From Acidimicrobiales bacterium (GTDB lineage: Bacteria > Actinomycetota > Acidimicrobiia > Acidimicrobiales > Aldehydirespiratoraceae): DNA of 64,000 nt. This document shows, piece by piece, positions 39,685-48,731 of the stretch; within the stretch, counting starts at the first letter, position 1; each line of letters starts with the position of its first letter. A program made the position numbers and the translations under genes. The notes beneath the pieces were generated by a model, which was not told the origin of the DNA, ran no database searches, and was given only the letters and a program-made list of their open reading frames with translations. The stretch is from the NCBI GenBank assembly GCA_040219515.1, contig JAVJSI010000012.1, positions 186,001 through 250,000 of the forward strand. Reading direction: 5' to 3'.

Positions 39685-41157
39685 ATGAGTGCGCTCCCGG
39701 TTCATCGCTGTGCAGACATCCTCTTGGCTCCCGACGCCCGCCGCGTGATCGCGAAGCCCTTCCTTCCCGGCGACGAGGTCCTCTCGGACGGGAGATCACG
39801 CTTCGAGGTCGTCGTGGAGCGCATCCTTGCGATGGACGAGCCGACGGTTCTGTCCACGCTCGGCTCGGTCCTCGCGGAGTTCGCTGGTCGTCACCGCGAC
39901 CTCGACGCTGTTCTCCGCTCCAATTTCGACCTCGCCGCCGAACGGGTCGGGCTCTCCGACGTTCTGTCCGCCGAACGTGAGCTGTTGCTCGGCGCGTACT
40001 TCTCGCACGAGTACTCCATCGAGGCTGCCGCGCTCGGCAATCCGTCGATGGTCGCGGCCCCCGACCAAGCGGGATTGGGGCCGGGTGAGACGCGATTCAT
40101 CATGAGCCTCCGAGCGGTCGGCGAAGGTCACATCTCTTCGATCGAGTTCCGGTCGGGTGTGATCGCCGCCGATTCCCACATCCGTGTCGACGCCGCCCGG
40201 CCGTTCGCCGAGACCGGGGCTCGATTGGAAACGAAGTACAACAAAGACTTCTTCGAAACGAAGCTGTACGAACTCGGTGCGATGAACCCATTCGCGCGGG
40301 GGGTCCTCGATGCCGTGGGCTCGCGTTTCGCCATGCCCGAATTGGCGGCCGCACTTCGGCGCCTCGAGAAGGGTGTCGACCATGCGACGGTGGTGGAAAC
40401 GAGTCATGTCCTGCACTGGCTCGCATCGTCGAACTATCGAATCGCGTTTCCGCCGACGAGCGACATCTCCGAGCGGGTGATCTTTCCGCGGGGTCCGACC
40501 GAGAGCCACGGCATGGAAGACGTGCGCCTGGTCAGGTTCGTACACGACGACGGACGGGTCGTGTACTACGGGACCTACACCGCGTTCGATGGTCACCAGA
40601 TCCTGCCCCAGCTCATCGAAACCGACGACTTCTCGACCTTTCGGATCGCCACCCTTCGAGGCCGATGCGCTCAGAACAAGGGCATTGCGCTGTTCCCCCG
40701 GAAGCTGGACGGCGAGTTCGTGGCGCTCGGCCGGCAGGACAACGTCAACAACTTCCTGATGCGGTCGCCCGACATCCGCGTTTGGCACGAGACCGACAAG
40801 ATCCAGGAACCCAAGCAGCCGTGGGAGCTCATCCAGTTGGGCAACTGCGGATCACCGCTGGAGACCGACGCGGGATGGCTCGTCGTCACCCATGGGGTCG
40901 GTCCGTTCCGTCGCTACAGTCTCGGCGCGTTGCTCCTCGATCTGGATGATCCCAGTCGGGTGATCGGGCACCTGAAGGAACCGCTTCTCACACCTGCGGA
41001 CGATGAACGCGAGGGCTACGTGCCCAACGTCGTCTACTCCTGCGGCAGCATGATCGTCGGCGATCGCCTGATCCTGCCCTACGGCTTCGCCGACGTGGGT
41101 GCCCGGATCGCGACGGTCCGGGTTGACGATCTCCTCAGCCGGTTGACCCAGCCGTAG
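39685..41157 (+). CDS. glycoside hydrolase/phosphorylase family GH130-like
   Basis: 490 residues from ATG 39685 (AGGGATATCCGCTG upstream). The five-bladed propeller shows in ESHGMEDVRLVRF (GH130 EDPR-like site), YYGTYTAFDGHQILPQLIET, RGRCAQNKGIALFPRKLDG, and LGNCGSPLETDAGWLVVTHG. GH130 enzymes phosphorolyse or hydrolyse beta-mannosides. The extra N-terminal ~150 residues are typical of one unassigned GH130 group. Its 3' end overlaps the GH5-like gene by 23 bp, convergently. Confidence 0.82.
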   Translation: MSALPVHRCADILLAPDARRVIAKPFLPGDEVLSDGRSRFEVVVERILAMDEPTVLSTLGSVLAEFAGRHRDLDAVLRSNFDLAAERVGLSDVLSAERELLLGAYFSHEYSIEAAALGNPSMVAAPDQAGLGPGETRFIMSLRAVGEGHISSIEFRSGVIAADSHIRVDAARPFAETGARLETKYNKDFFETKLYELGAMNPFARGVLDAVGSRFAMPELAAALRRLEKGVDHATVVETSHVLHWLASSNYRIAFPPTSDISERVIFPRGPTESHGMEDVRLVRFVHDDGRVVYYGTYTAFDGHQILPQLIETDDFSTFRIATLRGRCAQNKGIALFPRKLDGEFVALGRQDNVNNFLMRSPDIRVWHETDKIQEPKQPWELIQLGNCGSPLETDAGWLVVTHGVGPFRRYSLGALLLDLDDPSRVIGHLKEPLLTPADDEREGYVPNVVYSCGSMIVGDRLILPYGFADVGARIATVRVDDLLSRLTQP

Positions 41158-42292
41158 CGCCGTCACGGCGGTAGCGCTGGTAGAGCCGAGCCAGGTGCGA
41201 TCCGTCGTTCGTGTAGAACTCATCAGGCTCGATGTCCAACCAGCCAGTGTCTTCCGCCGGTGGTAGGTCGAGCGGACAGTTCGTCACCGCGGCCACCGAG
41301 GGCTTTGGCGTTCCGTCGGCTCGCCACATTCCGAATGACCGTTCGTGGGCAGCGTCGTCGAGCGGGGGACTGTCCCAGATGGACGGGTCGTAGTCGTTCG
41401 CGCACCAGAGCATCGCCCCTTTCGCACCGGCGATCTGAAGGTCGCGCAGGGCTCGATCGGTGAAGGCCGCCGCGGCCGCCTCGTCCACGAGAGACGTCGT
41501 CATCCCGAACTCGGTGAACACGACGTCGGCGCCGCCGCCGAGCCAACGGGTCACCCTGGTCAGGAAACCCAGGAGGTGTGCGTCGGTGGGCCCGTCCGCC
41601 CATGGTGCGTAGATCGGATAGCCGTGCATGGTGAGGAAGTCGCAGTACGCCGCCGCCTCGGCTGGACCGATCCTGCGGTCCTCCTCCAGGTCCTCCATGT
41701 GCAGCCCGATGGTCACCGCTGCGGTTCCGTCGGCCCCGCGAATCGCGTCGGTCATCTGTTCGAGCCAGGCGCGACCGGAAGCCCGATCGGGAGGGACGAC
41801 GCAGTTCGAGTTCTCGTTGCCGAGATCCCAGGCCCACAGGGCGGGGTGTCCGGCGAGCGCGCGTGCGCTTTCGCGGGCGAGCAGCGCCTGGGCGGCCACG
41901 ATCTCCGGGTCGGTGAACCAGCTCCGCAGCGTGCGTGCCGACGTCGACCCCTCGGTGACGACCCGGAAGCGTTGCGGCGTCTCGCGGGGTTCGAGCGCCC
42001 AGCCGGGGATCCAGTTCGCCCCGCTCATGTGGCCGGTGAACAGCGTCGGCATCAGGGCCAGGCCGGTGTCCGTCGCGAGGTTTGCAACGTCCACCAGGTT
42101 CTGGAGTTGCGCCGAGTTCACCATCGTCGGGCTGGGCTGGAAGTCCTCCCAGGTCAGGAAGATCCTGACCGAATCGAGCCCTGCGGCGCCGATACGGGCG
42201 AAGTCTCGGCGCACTTCCGTGGCATCGAAATGGCGCCACCAGCCCATCGCCGTGCGGGCCGGCCAGTAGTTGACGCCGACGGGAAAGGTCAC
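41135..42292 (-). CDS. GH5-like glycoside hydrolase
   Basis: 385 residues from GTG 42292, which overlaps the upstream stop (GTGA). A (beta/alpha)8 start FPVGVNYWPARTAMGWWRHFD, the acid/base Glu in WDLGNENSN and the nucleophile Glu in VVFTEFGMTTS fit clan GH-A, family GH5 or similar. TMHGYPIYAPWADGP lines the site. No signal peptide, so it acts in the cytosol, probably on the product of the neighbouring glycosyltransferase or an imported oligosaccharide such as a mannoside. Confidence 0.75.
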   Translation of the reverse strand: MTFPVGVNYWPARTAMGWWRHFDATEVRRDFARIGAAGLDSVRIFLTWEDFQPSPTMVNSAQLQNLVDVANLATDTGLALMPTLFTGHMSGANWIPGWALEPRETPQRFRVVTEGSTSARTLRSWFTDPEIVAAQALLARESARALAGHPALWAWDLGNENSNCVVPPDRASGRAWLEQMTDAIRGADGTAAVTIGLHMEDLEEDRRIGPAEAAAYCDFLTMHGYPIYAPWADGPTDAHLLGFLTRVTRWLGGGADVVFTEFGMTTSLVDEAAAAAFTDRALRDLQIAGAKGAMLWCANDYDPSIWDSPPLDDAAHERSFGMWRADGTPKPSVAAVTNCPLDLPPAEDTGWLDIEPDEFYTNDGSHLARLYQRYRRDGATAGSTG

Positions 42293-43299
42293 ACGGTCTC
42301 GGCGACCAGGCGGTCCGCATGCTGGAGAGTGGAAACCAACGCGAGGGTCGACTCGGCCCCCTGGTTCAGGTTGGCTCCCGTTGCCTGGAGGCCGTCGTAC
42401 CCACCGCCGGTCAGCGGATCCCACATCGGTGTCGCGGCATCGTTGTCGCCGGCGAACCATCGGGCCGCCAGGTCGATGCCGTGCAACCACTCCTCCGCGC
42501 CGGTCACCGCGTGAGCCCGACGACAGGCGTCGGCCATGGCTGCGACCTCGATGGGTTGTTGGTCGAATGCGGGCGCCGAGTCCGTGGGCCCGGCGCCGCC
42601 GACCGGCGTGGGGGAGAGGTGTCCATCCACCGTTTCCCGGCGAAGTAGCCATCGCAGCATCGTGACCCCGTCCTCGAGGACGCGAGGTCGGCCGAGGAGA
42701 TGGCCGGCGGCGAGCAACGCCTCGGCCAGCACCGCGTTCGCATAGTGGAGTCGTGGTTCGGGCCACGGCCAGAGGGGGTCCTCGGCGGGGGAACCGATCA
42801 CGTCGACGACGTCGTGCAACAGGTGTCGGGCTTCGTCGTGGGAGGGGTCGATGGCCAGCACCTCGGCCGCGCCCAGCGCGGCGAAGGCCATCGACCGTGG
42901 CGACGGCGAACGTTGTTGGATGCCGTGGTCGAAGTAGGCCTGGGCGCTCTGCCGTAGCCACCCCTCGGACGTGTACCGGGCCGCAGATCCGAAGGCCCAG
43001 AGGCTTCGGCCCCAGCAGTCCTCGACCGAGTACGGACCGAACCAGCCGCCGTCGGCGTCACGTCGGTTGCGGACCTTGCCGTCGGTTCCCTGGGCGTCGG
43101 AGAGAAATCGCAGGGCGGTGCGGCCGAGCTCGAGGACCGGTCCGTCGGGTTCCGGCTCTCGGGCGACGACGACGAGGAGGCGGGCGACGTCGTCGGTGCA
43201 GTAGCCGTGCTCTCGCCTCGGCACGTGGAACTCGGCATGTTCGAACAGACCGATCCGGTCGCTCATCGCCAGGAGGTGGTCGAACCGCGACGCCGTCAC
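42289..43299 (-). CDS. alpha/alpha-toroid protein of glycan operon
   Basis: 336 residues from GTG 43299, overlapping the GT stop. Starts TASRFDHLLAMSDRIGLFEH, with repeated helical hairpins: HGYCTDDVARLLVV, DCWGRSLWAFGSA, HYANAVLAEALLAAG, QQPIEVAAMADACRRAH and GYDGLQATGANLNQGAEST. Similar domains are often fused to, or encoded next to, GT4 enzymes. Looks like a six-hairpin glycosidase-like fold; catalytic residues are not obvious. Works with the GT4 and GH5-like products of the same operon. Confidence 0.7.
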   Translation of the reverse strand: MTASRFDHLLAMSDRIGLFEHAEFHVPRREHGYCTDDVARLLVVVAREPEPDGPVLELGRTALRFLSDAQGTDGKVRNRRDADGGWFGPYSVEDCWGRSLWAFGSAARYTSEGWLRQSAQAYFDHGIQQRSPSPRSMAFAALGAAEVLAIDPSHDEARHLLHDVVDVIGSPAEDPLWPWPEPRLHYANAVLAEALLAAGHLLGRPRVLEDGVTMLRWLLRRETVDGHLSPTPVGGAGPTDSAPAFDQQPIEVAAMADACRRAHAVTGAEEWLHGIDLAARWFAGDNDAATPMWDPLTGGGYDGLQATGANLNQGAESTLALVSTLQHADRLVAETV

Positions 43300-44450
43300 G
43301 GTTCGACCGTCTGGCTCTCGGCCAGCAGCCGCGTGGCCAGAGCGTCGTAGCGGCCGGCGACCGCGGTCCAGCTCAGCTCGGGTGCCAGACGCCGGGCCTC
43401 GGCCGCCATCGAGGCTGCACGGTCCGGATCGGTCAGCACGGATCGGATCGCGGCCGACATCGCGCCGGCGTCGCCCTGGGGCACCACGATGCCGGCGCCA
43501 CTGGCGAGCAGCTCGACGGCGTGGGGGAATGCCGTCGACACGACCGGCCGGCCGGCGGCGACCGCGTCGACCAGGACACCGGACGTGACCTGATCTCTCG
43601 AGTCGTAGGGCAGCACGACCACATCGGCGGAGCGGATGAGTTCGGTGAGCGACGCCAGGTCGCGATAGGTGTCGTCGAAGGAGATGTAGGGCGCGGCGGC
43701 GGAGGCGTCGGCACGGTCGATCAGCATCTGCCGATAGGACTGGCCCGACTGGGCGAGCACCTTCGGGTGGGTCGCCCCGGCGATGACATAGCGGGGAGGG
43801 GGTGTGAGGTCGACGAGGTCGGCGACCGCGTCGATGGCCCACTCGATGCCCTTGCCGGGACCGAGGAGACCCCAGGTCAGCAGACGTGGTGCTCGGGTCG
43901 CCGACGCCGAACGTGCTGTCGGCGCGTCGGCCGGCGGGGTGGCGGCGCCGTGGGGGATCACCGTTACCTTCGACGCGTCGACGTCGAAGCACGCGTCCAG
44001 GCGGATCCGAGCAGTCTCGGTCATCACCACGACGGCATCGGCTCGCTCGCAGGCTTGTTCGAGGACGAACTTCTGGTTGGCGGTGGGCGTGCTCAGCACC
44101 GTGTGGGCCACGACGATCATCGGCACGACCACCCCGGCCAAGGTGTCGAGGAGGTCGCTGCCGTCCGGTCCGCCGTACAGGCCGTATTCGTGCTGGATGA
44201 TCGCCACGTCGGTGGCGTTGAGCACCTCGACCGGCGCCGCGAAGCCGCTCGATCCGTCCACGTCGAGGGTGCCGATCACCGATGCATCCTCCAGCTTCGG
44301 GGTGGCACCGCAGCGAACGACATCGACGGTGCCGCCGTTGGCGATGACGCCGGCGGCCAGCGCCGCGGAGAAGGTGGCGATGCCGCACTCGGTCGGGGGA
44401 AACGTCGAGAGAATCCCGAAACTGCGGGGGCCCGGGGGGGAGCTGGGCAT
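43296..44450 (-). CDS. GT4-family glycosyltransferase
   Basis: 384 residues. GT-B fold: FGILSTFPPTECGIATFSAAL at the N terminus, IIQHEYGLYGG, then the nucleotide-sugar half with LTWGLLGPGKGIEWAI, and SADVVVLPYDSRDQVTSGVLVDAVAAG with the donor-binding region. The family retains configuration with GDP- or UDP-sugars. It begins the operon that continues with the toroid protein and the GH5-like enzyme, with GTGA overlaps at each junction. Confidence 0.85.
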   Translation of the reverse strand: MPSSPPGPRSFGILSTFPPTECGIATFSAALAAGVIANGGTVDVVRCGATPKLEDASVIGTLDVDGSSGFAAPVEVLNATDVAIIQHEYGLYGGPDGSDLLDTLAGVVVPMIVVAHTVLSTPTANQKFVLEQACERADAVVVMTETARIRLDACFDVDASKVTVIPHGAATPPADAPTARSASATRAPRLLTWGLLGPGKGIEWAIDAVADLVDLTPPPRYVIAGATHPKVLAQSGQSYRQMLIDRADASAAAPYISFDDTYRDLASLTELIRSADVVVLPYDSRDQVTSGVLVDAVAAGRPVVSTAFPHAVELLASGAGIVVPQGDAGAMSAAIRSVLTDPDRAASMAAEARRLAPELSWTAVAGRYDALATRLLAESQTVEP

Positions 44451-44652
44451 GGTTGACCTCCGATGTCGGCTCGGTCAAGAAGCCGGGCCTGCGGAGGGCG
44501 ACAAGCCGAGATGGCCGTCCAGCCCAAGCGGGGCACACTCTTCCAAGAGGTGACGTCACTCTACCCCGACACGTTCCGCGATCGCAGTCGGTACCGTCGG
44601 CCTTGTCACCGATTCCGATACCTCCGCCGCTCTGCCGGCTCTTCGTCTCGCG

Positions 44653-45681
44653 GTGCTCTCGCCGATTGCCTGGCGCACCCCGCCACGTCACTACGGTCCG
44701 TGGGAGCTCTTCGCCTCGATCCTCACCGAGGGCCTGGTCGCGCTCGGCCATGACGTGACGCTGTTCGCCACTGCAGATTCACTCACGCGTGGTCGGCTCC
44801 GAGCCACGGCCCGCACCGGGTGGTCCGAAGCTGACGACATCGATCCCAAGGTCGCCGAGTGTGTCCACATCGCCGACGTCTTCGAGCGCGCCGACGATTT
44901 CGACATCATCCACAACGGGTTCGACTTCCTGCCGCTCACCTACAGCGGCCTCGTCGACACCCCCGTCGTCACGACGATCCACGGCTTCTCCTCGGAACGG
45001 ATCGTGGACGTGTACGAGCGCTACGACTCGACCACCACCTATGTCGCGATCAGCGACGCCGACCGTCAACCGCGGCTGCACTACGCGGCGACGATTCACC
45101 ACGGCATCGATACCGAGGCGTTCGCCGTCGATCCCGATCCGCGAGACCACCTGCTCTTCTTCGGGCGGATCCACCCCGACAAGGGCACGGCCGAGGCGAT
45201 CGCCGTGGCCCGACGAGCGAATCGTCCACTCGTCATCGCAGGGATCATCCAGGACCAGCGCTACTTCGACGAAGAGGTCGCCCCCCACATCGACGGCGAG
45301 TCCGTCCGGTTCCTCGGTCCCGTCGGCGCCGACAACCGCGCTCGTGTCCTCGGTGGCGCGCATGCCCTGCTCCATCTCATCGACTTCGACGAACCGTTCG
45401 GCTTCAGCGTCGTCGAAGCCATGGCGTGCGGCACGCCGGTCATTGCCTACGACCGGGGATCGATGCCCGAGCTGATCGACGATGCCCAGACCGGGTTCAT
45501 CGTGCCCGACGCCGAAGGGGCTCTGGCGGCCATCGAGCGGGTCGGCGCCCTCGACCGGGCCGCCATCCGTGCGTCGACGGTCCGCCGATTCAGTTCGGCA
45601 TCGATGGTCGACGCCTATGTCGCCGTCTACCGATCGGTACTCGCCGCACCCGGACCCGCAGGCCATGCTGGTACAGCGTGA
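44653..45681 (+). CDS. GT4-family glycosyltransferase
   Basis: 342 residues from GTG 44653 (VLSPIAWRTPPRHYGPWE); no better start exists after the preceding in-frame stop, although relatives usually have a few more residues before this point. Donor-half motifs: LLFFGRIHPDKGTAEAI and the E-x7-E pair in FDEPFGFSVVEAMACGTPV. Divergent from the glycan operon across a 202-bp gap in which I see no further gene. Confidence 0.85.
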   Translation: MLSPIAWRTPPRHYGPWELFASILTEGLVALGHDVTLFATADSLTRGRLRATARTGWSEADDIDPKVAECVHIADVFERADDFDIIHNGFDFLPLTYSGLVDTPVVTTIHGFSSERIVDVYERYDSTTTYVAISDADRQPRLHYAATIHHGIDTEAFAVDPDPRDHLLFFGRIHPDKGTAEAIAVARRANRPLVIAGIIQDQRYFDEEVAPHIDGESVRFLGPVGADNRARVLGGAHALLHLIDFDEPFGFSVVEAMACGTPVIAYDRGSMPELIDDAQTGFIVPDAEGALAAIERVGALDRAAIRASTVRRFSSASMVDAYVAVYRSVLAAPGPAGHAGTA

Positions 45682-45744
45682 CGACGAACCGGATGATTCG
45701 GTCCGACCGCCACCCCTCGGACGACGTGGCGGCCGGGGTTTCAG

Positions 45745-45818
45745 TGGAGCTGATGGGAATCGAACCCACGACCCCCTGCTTGCAAAGCAGGTGCTCTAGC
45801 CAACTGAGCTACAGCCCC
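45745..45818 (-). tRNA. tRNA-Ala (anticodon TGC)
   Basis: A 74-base cloverleaf on the minus strand starting GGGGCTGTAGCTCAGTTGGC. Anticodon loop TTTGCAA within CTGCTTTGCAAGCAG gives TGC; T arm GTGGGTTCGATTCCCAT; acceptor GGGGCTG/CAGCTCC with one G-T pair. The CCA end is not encoded (CTG follows). Confidence 0.93.
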
Positions 45819-45956
45819 GAACGAGCCGATGCTAGCGCCACGATCAGTGGGCACGGTCGAGGTATCCATCAAAACCCGACGACGGTGACCGACCGTGGGG
45901 GGCAGTTCGTCGTACCTGATCGCACGCACCAGCGGAGTTCCTCATGAAGCGCACCA

Positions 45957-46373
45957 ATGCTCGCCCTCGTCGGCCTCGTCCTCACACTCTTCGCGTCGGG
46001 CTGTGCCGATGAGGGCAACGTCTTCTCGCTCGAGGTCGGCGACTGCTTCGGTGCGATCACGGACACCCAGTTCTCCGACGTCTCGATCGTCGAGTGTTCC
46101 GAGCCGCACGAGCATGAGGTCTTCGCAGTGTGGAACGTCGCCGGCGACACCCTGCCGTCACAGCAGGACATGACCCAGGGCTGCATCGGGGAACGGTTCG
46201 AGGACGCGATCGGCATTCCCTACGACGACTCGGAGCTCTTCGCCGCGGCGATCACCCCGAGCGCCGAAGGGTTCGACAACGGCGACCGCGAGGTCATCTG
46301 TTACTCGGCGGAGTTCGACGAGTCGAACGAGCTCCTCCAGGTCGCCGGCTCGGTGCTCGGCTCCAACCGATAG
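45957..46373 (+). CDS. septum-formation-family lipoprotein, start possibly frameshifted
   Basis: 138 residues from ATG 45957: MLALVGLVLTLFASGC with lipidated C16, then VFSLEVGDCFGAITDTQF, CSEPHEHEVFAVWN and CIGERFEDAIGIPY, the pattern of the actinobacterial Septum_form domain. As it stands the signal peptide lacks positive charges. An out-of-frame ATG at 45943 encodes MKRT and is separated from this frame by a single base, so one A too many at 45955-45956 may have broken the start. The rest of the gene is intact. Confidence 0.72.
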   Translation: MLALVGLVLTLFASGCADEGNVFSLEVGDCFGAITDTQFSDVSIVECSEPHEHEVFAVWNVAGDTLPSQQDMTQGCIGERFEDAIGIPYDDSELFAAAITPSAEGFDNGDREVICYSAEFDESNELLQVAGSVLGSNR

Positions 46374-46484
46374 TCCCGACGGTCAGCTGATCCCGACCGC
46401 CCGCGGGCGCTGCCCGGCATCCGGTCGTCCTTCCACGTGCCGTCCGATGGTCGCCGTGGTCAGGAAGGTGGCAGTATCGCCGCC

Positions 46485-47831
46485 ATGGATTCACGTGCGC
46501 TCAAGACCAACTCGATGGACGACTTCGATCTGCGGATGTCCGAGGAGAGTCGACCCTTCTTCGAGCAGGTCGTCGAGTTCTTGGAGACCGTCGTCGAGCC
46601 GATGCAGCGTGAGTTCGCCAAGGCCGGCGAGGGCCGTGCCGATCGCTGGTCCTACACCGACCGCCAACTGGAGTTGCTCGAGGGAGCGAAGGACGAAGCG
46701 AAGTCACGCGGGCTGTGGAACTTCTTCCTGCCCGACACCGGCCAGGGGCTGTCCAACCTCGACTACGCCTACCTCGCCGTGGAACTCGGCAAGTACCCGC
46801 TCGGGTCCGAGTCGCTCAACTGCTCGGCCCCCGACACCGGCAACATGGAGGTGATCGAGCGCGTCGGCACTCCCGAGCAGAAGGAACAGTGGCTCGAACC
46901 GCTGCTCAACGGTGAGATCCGCAGCTGCTTCGCGATGACCGAGCCCGGCGTGGCTTCGTCCGACGCGAAGAACGTGCGATGCCAAGCGGAGCGCGACGGC
47001 GACGAGTACCTCATCAACGGCGAGAAGTACTACATCTCCGGCGCCGGCGACCCCCGCTGCAAGATCATGATCCTGATGTGTCAGACGAGCCCGGACGGCC
47101 CGCCGCACCGCCGCCAGTCGCAGATCCTCGTGCCCATGGACACGCCCGGTCTCGAGATCCTCGGGCCGATGCACGTCTTCGGTCAAGACGATGCCCCTCA
47201 CGGCCACATGCACATCCGGCTGACCGACGTGCGGGTGCCGGCCAGCAACATCCTGTGGGACGAGGGTGAGGGGTTCGCCATCTCCCAGCTGCGGCTCGGC
47301 CCCGGTCGGATCCATCACTGCATGCGCGGCATCGGCGCGGCCGAGAAGGCGCTCGACCTCATGTGTCGTCGCGGCCTCACCCGAGAGGCGTTCGGAAAGC
47401 CGATCGCGAAGCTCGGAGGCAACACCGAGATCATCGGGCGGGCCCGAGCCGAGATCGAAGCGATGCGGATGATGGTGCTGCGCGCCGCGAAGACGATGGA
47501 CACGCTGGGGAACCAGGAGGCCCGGATCTGGATCTCGGCGATCAAGGCGATGGTCCCCGAGCGGGTCTGCAAGATCATCGACCAGGCGATCCAGATGCAC
47601 GGTGCCACCGGGGTGTCGCAGTGGACGCCGCTGGCCGGGATGTACGCCAGCCAGCGCACCATCCGCCTCGCCGACGGTCCCGACGAGGTCCACTGGATGG
47701 TCGTCGGCCGCGCCGAGCTGTCGTCCTACGACGGCCTCGAGATCCCCTTGAACCCCACCTCACACGCCGACCCCGCCCTCACCGAAGCCTGGGACGACGA
47801 CAACTCCTTCAACTTCTCCGGCCCCTCCTGA
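46485..47831 (+). CDS. acyl-CoA dehydrogenase
   Basis: 448 residues from ATG 46485, with AGGAAGGTGG upstream. FAD and substrate motifs: CFAMTEPGVASSDAKN, YLINGEKYYISGAGD, LGPGRIHHCMRGIGAAEKALD, REAFGKPIAKLGGN and IQMHGATGVSQWTPLAGMYA. ACAD10/11-like length and motifs. Oxidises an acyl-CoA to the enoyl-CoA; chain length is not deducible. Downstream is a convergent PhyH gene, also linked with lipid or terpenoid chain metabolism. Confidence 0.88.
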   Translation: MDSRALKTNSMDDFDLRMSEESRPFFEQVVEFLETVVEPMQREFAKAGEGRADRWSYTDRQLELLEGAKDEAKSRGLWNFFLPDTGQGLSNLDYAYLAVELGKYPLGSESLNCSAPDTGNMEVIERVGTPEQKEQWLEPLLNGEIRSCFAMTEPGVASSDAKNVRCQAERDGDEYLINGEKYYISGAGDPRCKIMILMCQTSPDGPPHRRQSQILVPMDTPGLEILGPMHVFGQDDAPHGHMHIRLTDVRVPASNILWDEGEGFAISQLRLGPGRIHHCMRGIGAAEKALDLMCRRGLTREAFGKPIAKLGGNTEIIGRARAEIEAMRMMVLRAAKTMDTLGNQEARIWISAIKAMVPERVCKIIDQAIQMHGATGVSQWTPLAGMYASQRTIRLADGPDEVHWMVVGRAELSSYDGLEIPLNPTSHADPALTEAWDDDNSFNFSGPS

Positions 47832-47902
47832 CCAGGCCTTTTGGGGTCAGACCCCCGTTGCGGTTCGCCCGTTGCGGTTCGTCTGTCGAGCATCCGGCGA
47901 GG

Positions 47903-48715
47903 TCAGGTCGGCCAGAGGCGAGGGTTGCCCTCGCTCGTGGCCAGGAAGCCGGGGGACAGGCCGCCCAGCCAGGTGCGCAGATCGAACTCCTGCTCGGGGC
48001 TGTCGGGTGCGGTGACGCGAGCGCCGTCGGCGAACCAAATGACGGTCATCACCGGTCGCATCCGGTCGGTGGGGTTGGGCCCGGCCGAGTGGATCGTCCA
48101 GCCGCGATGGAATGTCGCGTCGCCGGCCCTGAGCGCGCCGTGGGTCGTGGTCGATCGGCCACCGGCGTCGATCGACCGTTGGACCGCCTCGTCGCTGGCG
48201 TCGGAGATCTCGCCGGCACCCACATTGCCATCGAGATGGGAGCCATCGACGAAGATCATCGACCCGACGGCCGGGTCGAGATCGACGAGCGGCATCCACA
48301 TGGTGACGATGTCATCGGTGTCGAGCGGCCAGTAGTTCTGGTCCTGGTGCCACGGTGTGCGACCGCCACCGGGCTCCTTGAAGAGCGCTTGGTCGTGGTA
48401 GAGACGGACACCGTCGACGCCCATCAGCTCGGCGGCGACGCGGGCGAACCGCGGCGATTCGACGAAACCGCGAACGGGTTCGTGGACCGACCGGAGCGCC
48501 ACCGCCTGCAAGAACGCCTTGCCGTAGGTGTCGCGCTCCTCGATCGGCGTGGGCGCCGGGTGCCAACGGTCGACGCCCGCCTGGATCTCCGGCAGGTACG
48601 CGGCACACTCCTGCTCGTCTGCCAGAGCCCGCACACAGCAGTGCCCGCGTTCGGTGAACTCCGCGACGACCGACGGATCGAGTTCGTGAGGCTGGTCCAG
48701 CGCCGGGAGAGGCAT
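47903..48715 (-). CDS. phytanoyl-CoA dioxygenase (PhyH)-family protein
   Basis: 270 residues from ATG 48715. Fe(II)/2-oxoglutarate site: HxD in TPWHQDQNYW and the distal His in FHRGWTIHSAGPN, with R in DRMRPVMTVIWFADG for 2-oxoglutarate. VRLYHDQALFKEPGG is a PhyH signature. Hydroxylates an acyl or small substrate, possibly a branched one. It starts 16 bp after the GDH-like stop. Confidence 0.83.
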   Translation of the reverse strand: MPLPALDQPHELDPSVVAEFTERGHCCVRALADEQECAAYLPEIQAGVDRWHPAPTPIEERDTYGKAFLQAVALRSVHEPVRGFVESPRFARVAAELMGVDGVRLYHDQALFKEPGGGRTPWHQDQNYWPLDTDDIVTMWMPLVDLDPAVGSMIFVDGSHLDGNVGAGEISDASDEAVQRSIDAGGRSTTTHGALRAGDATFHRGWTIHSAGPNPTDRMRPVMTVIWFADGARVTAPDSPEQEFDLRTWLGGLSPGFLATSEGNPRLWPT

Positions 48716-48731
48716 CGACCCGGGGCAGGGG

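Noticed and set aside
43300-44751. Upstream extension of the toroid-protein frame, giving 820 codons
   Set aside because: It is the shifted frame of the GT4 gene. A GTG start at 43299 overlaps the GT stop and begins the recognisable toroid protein.
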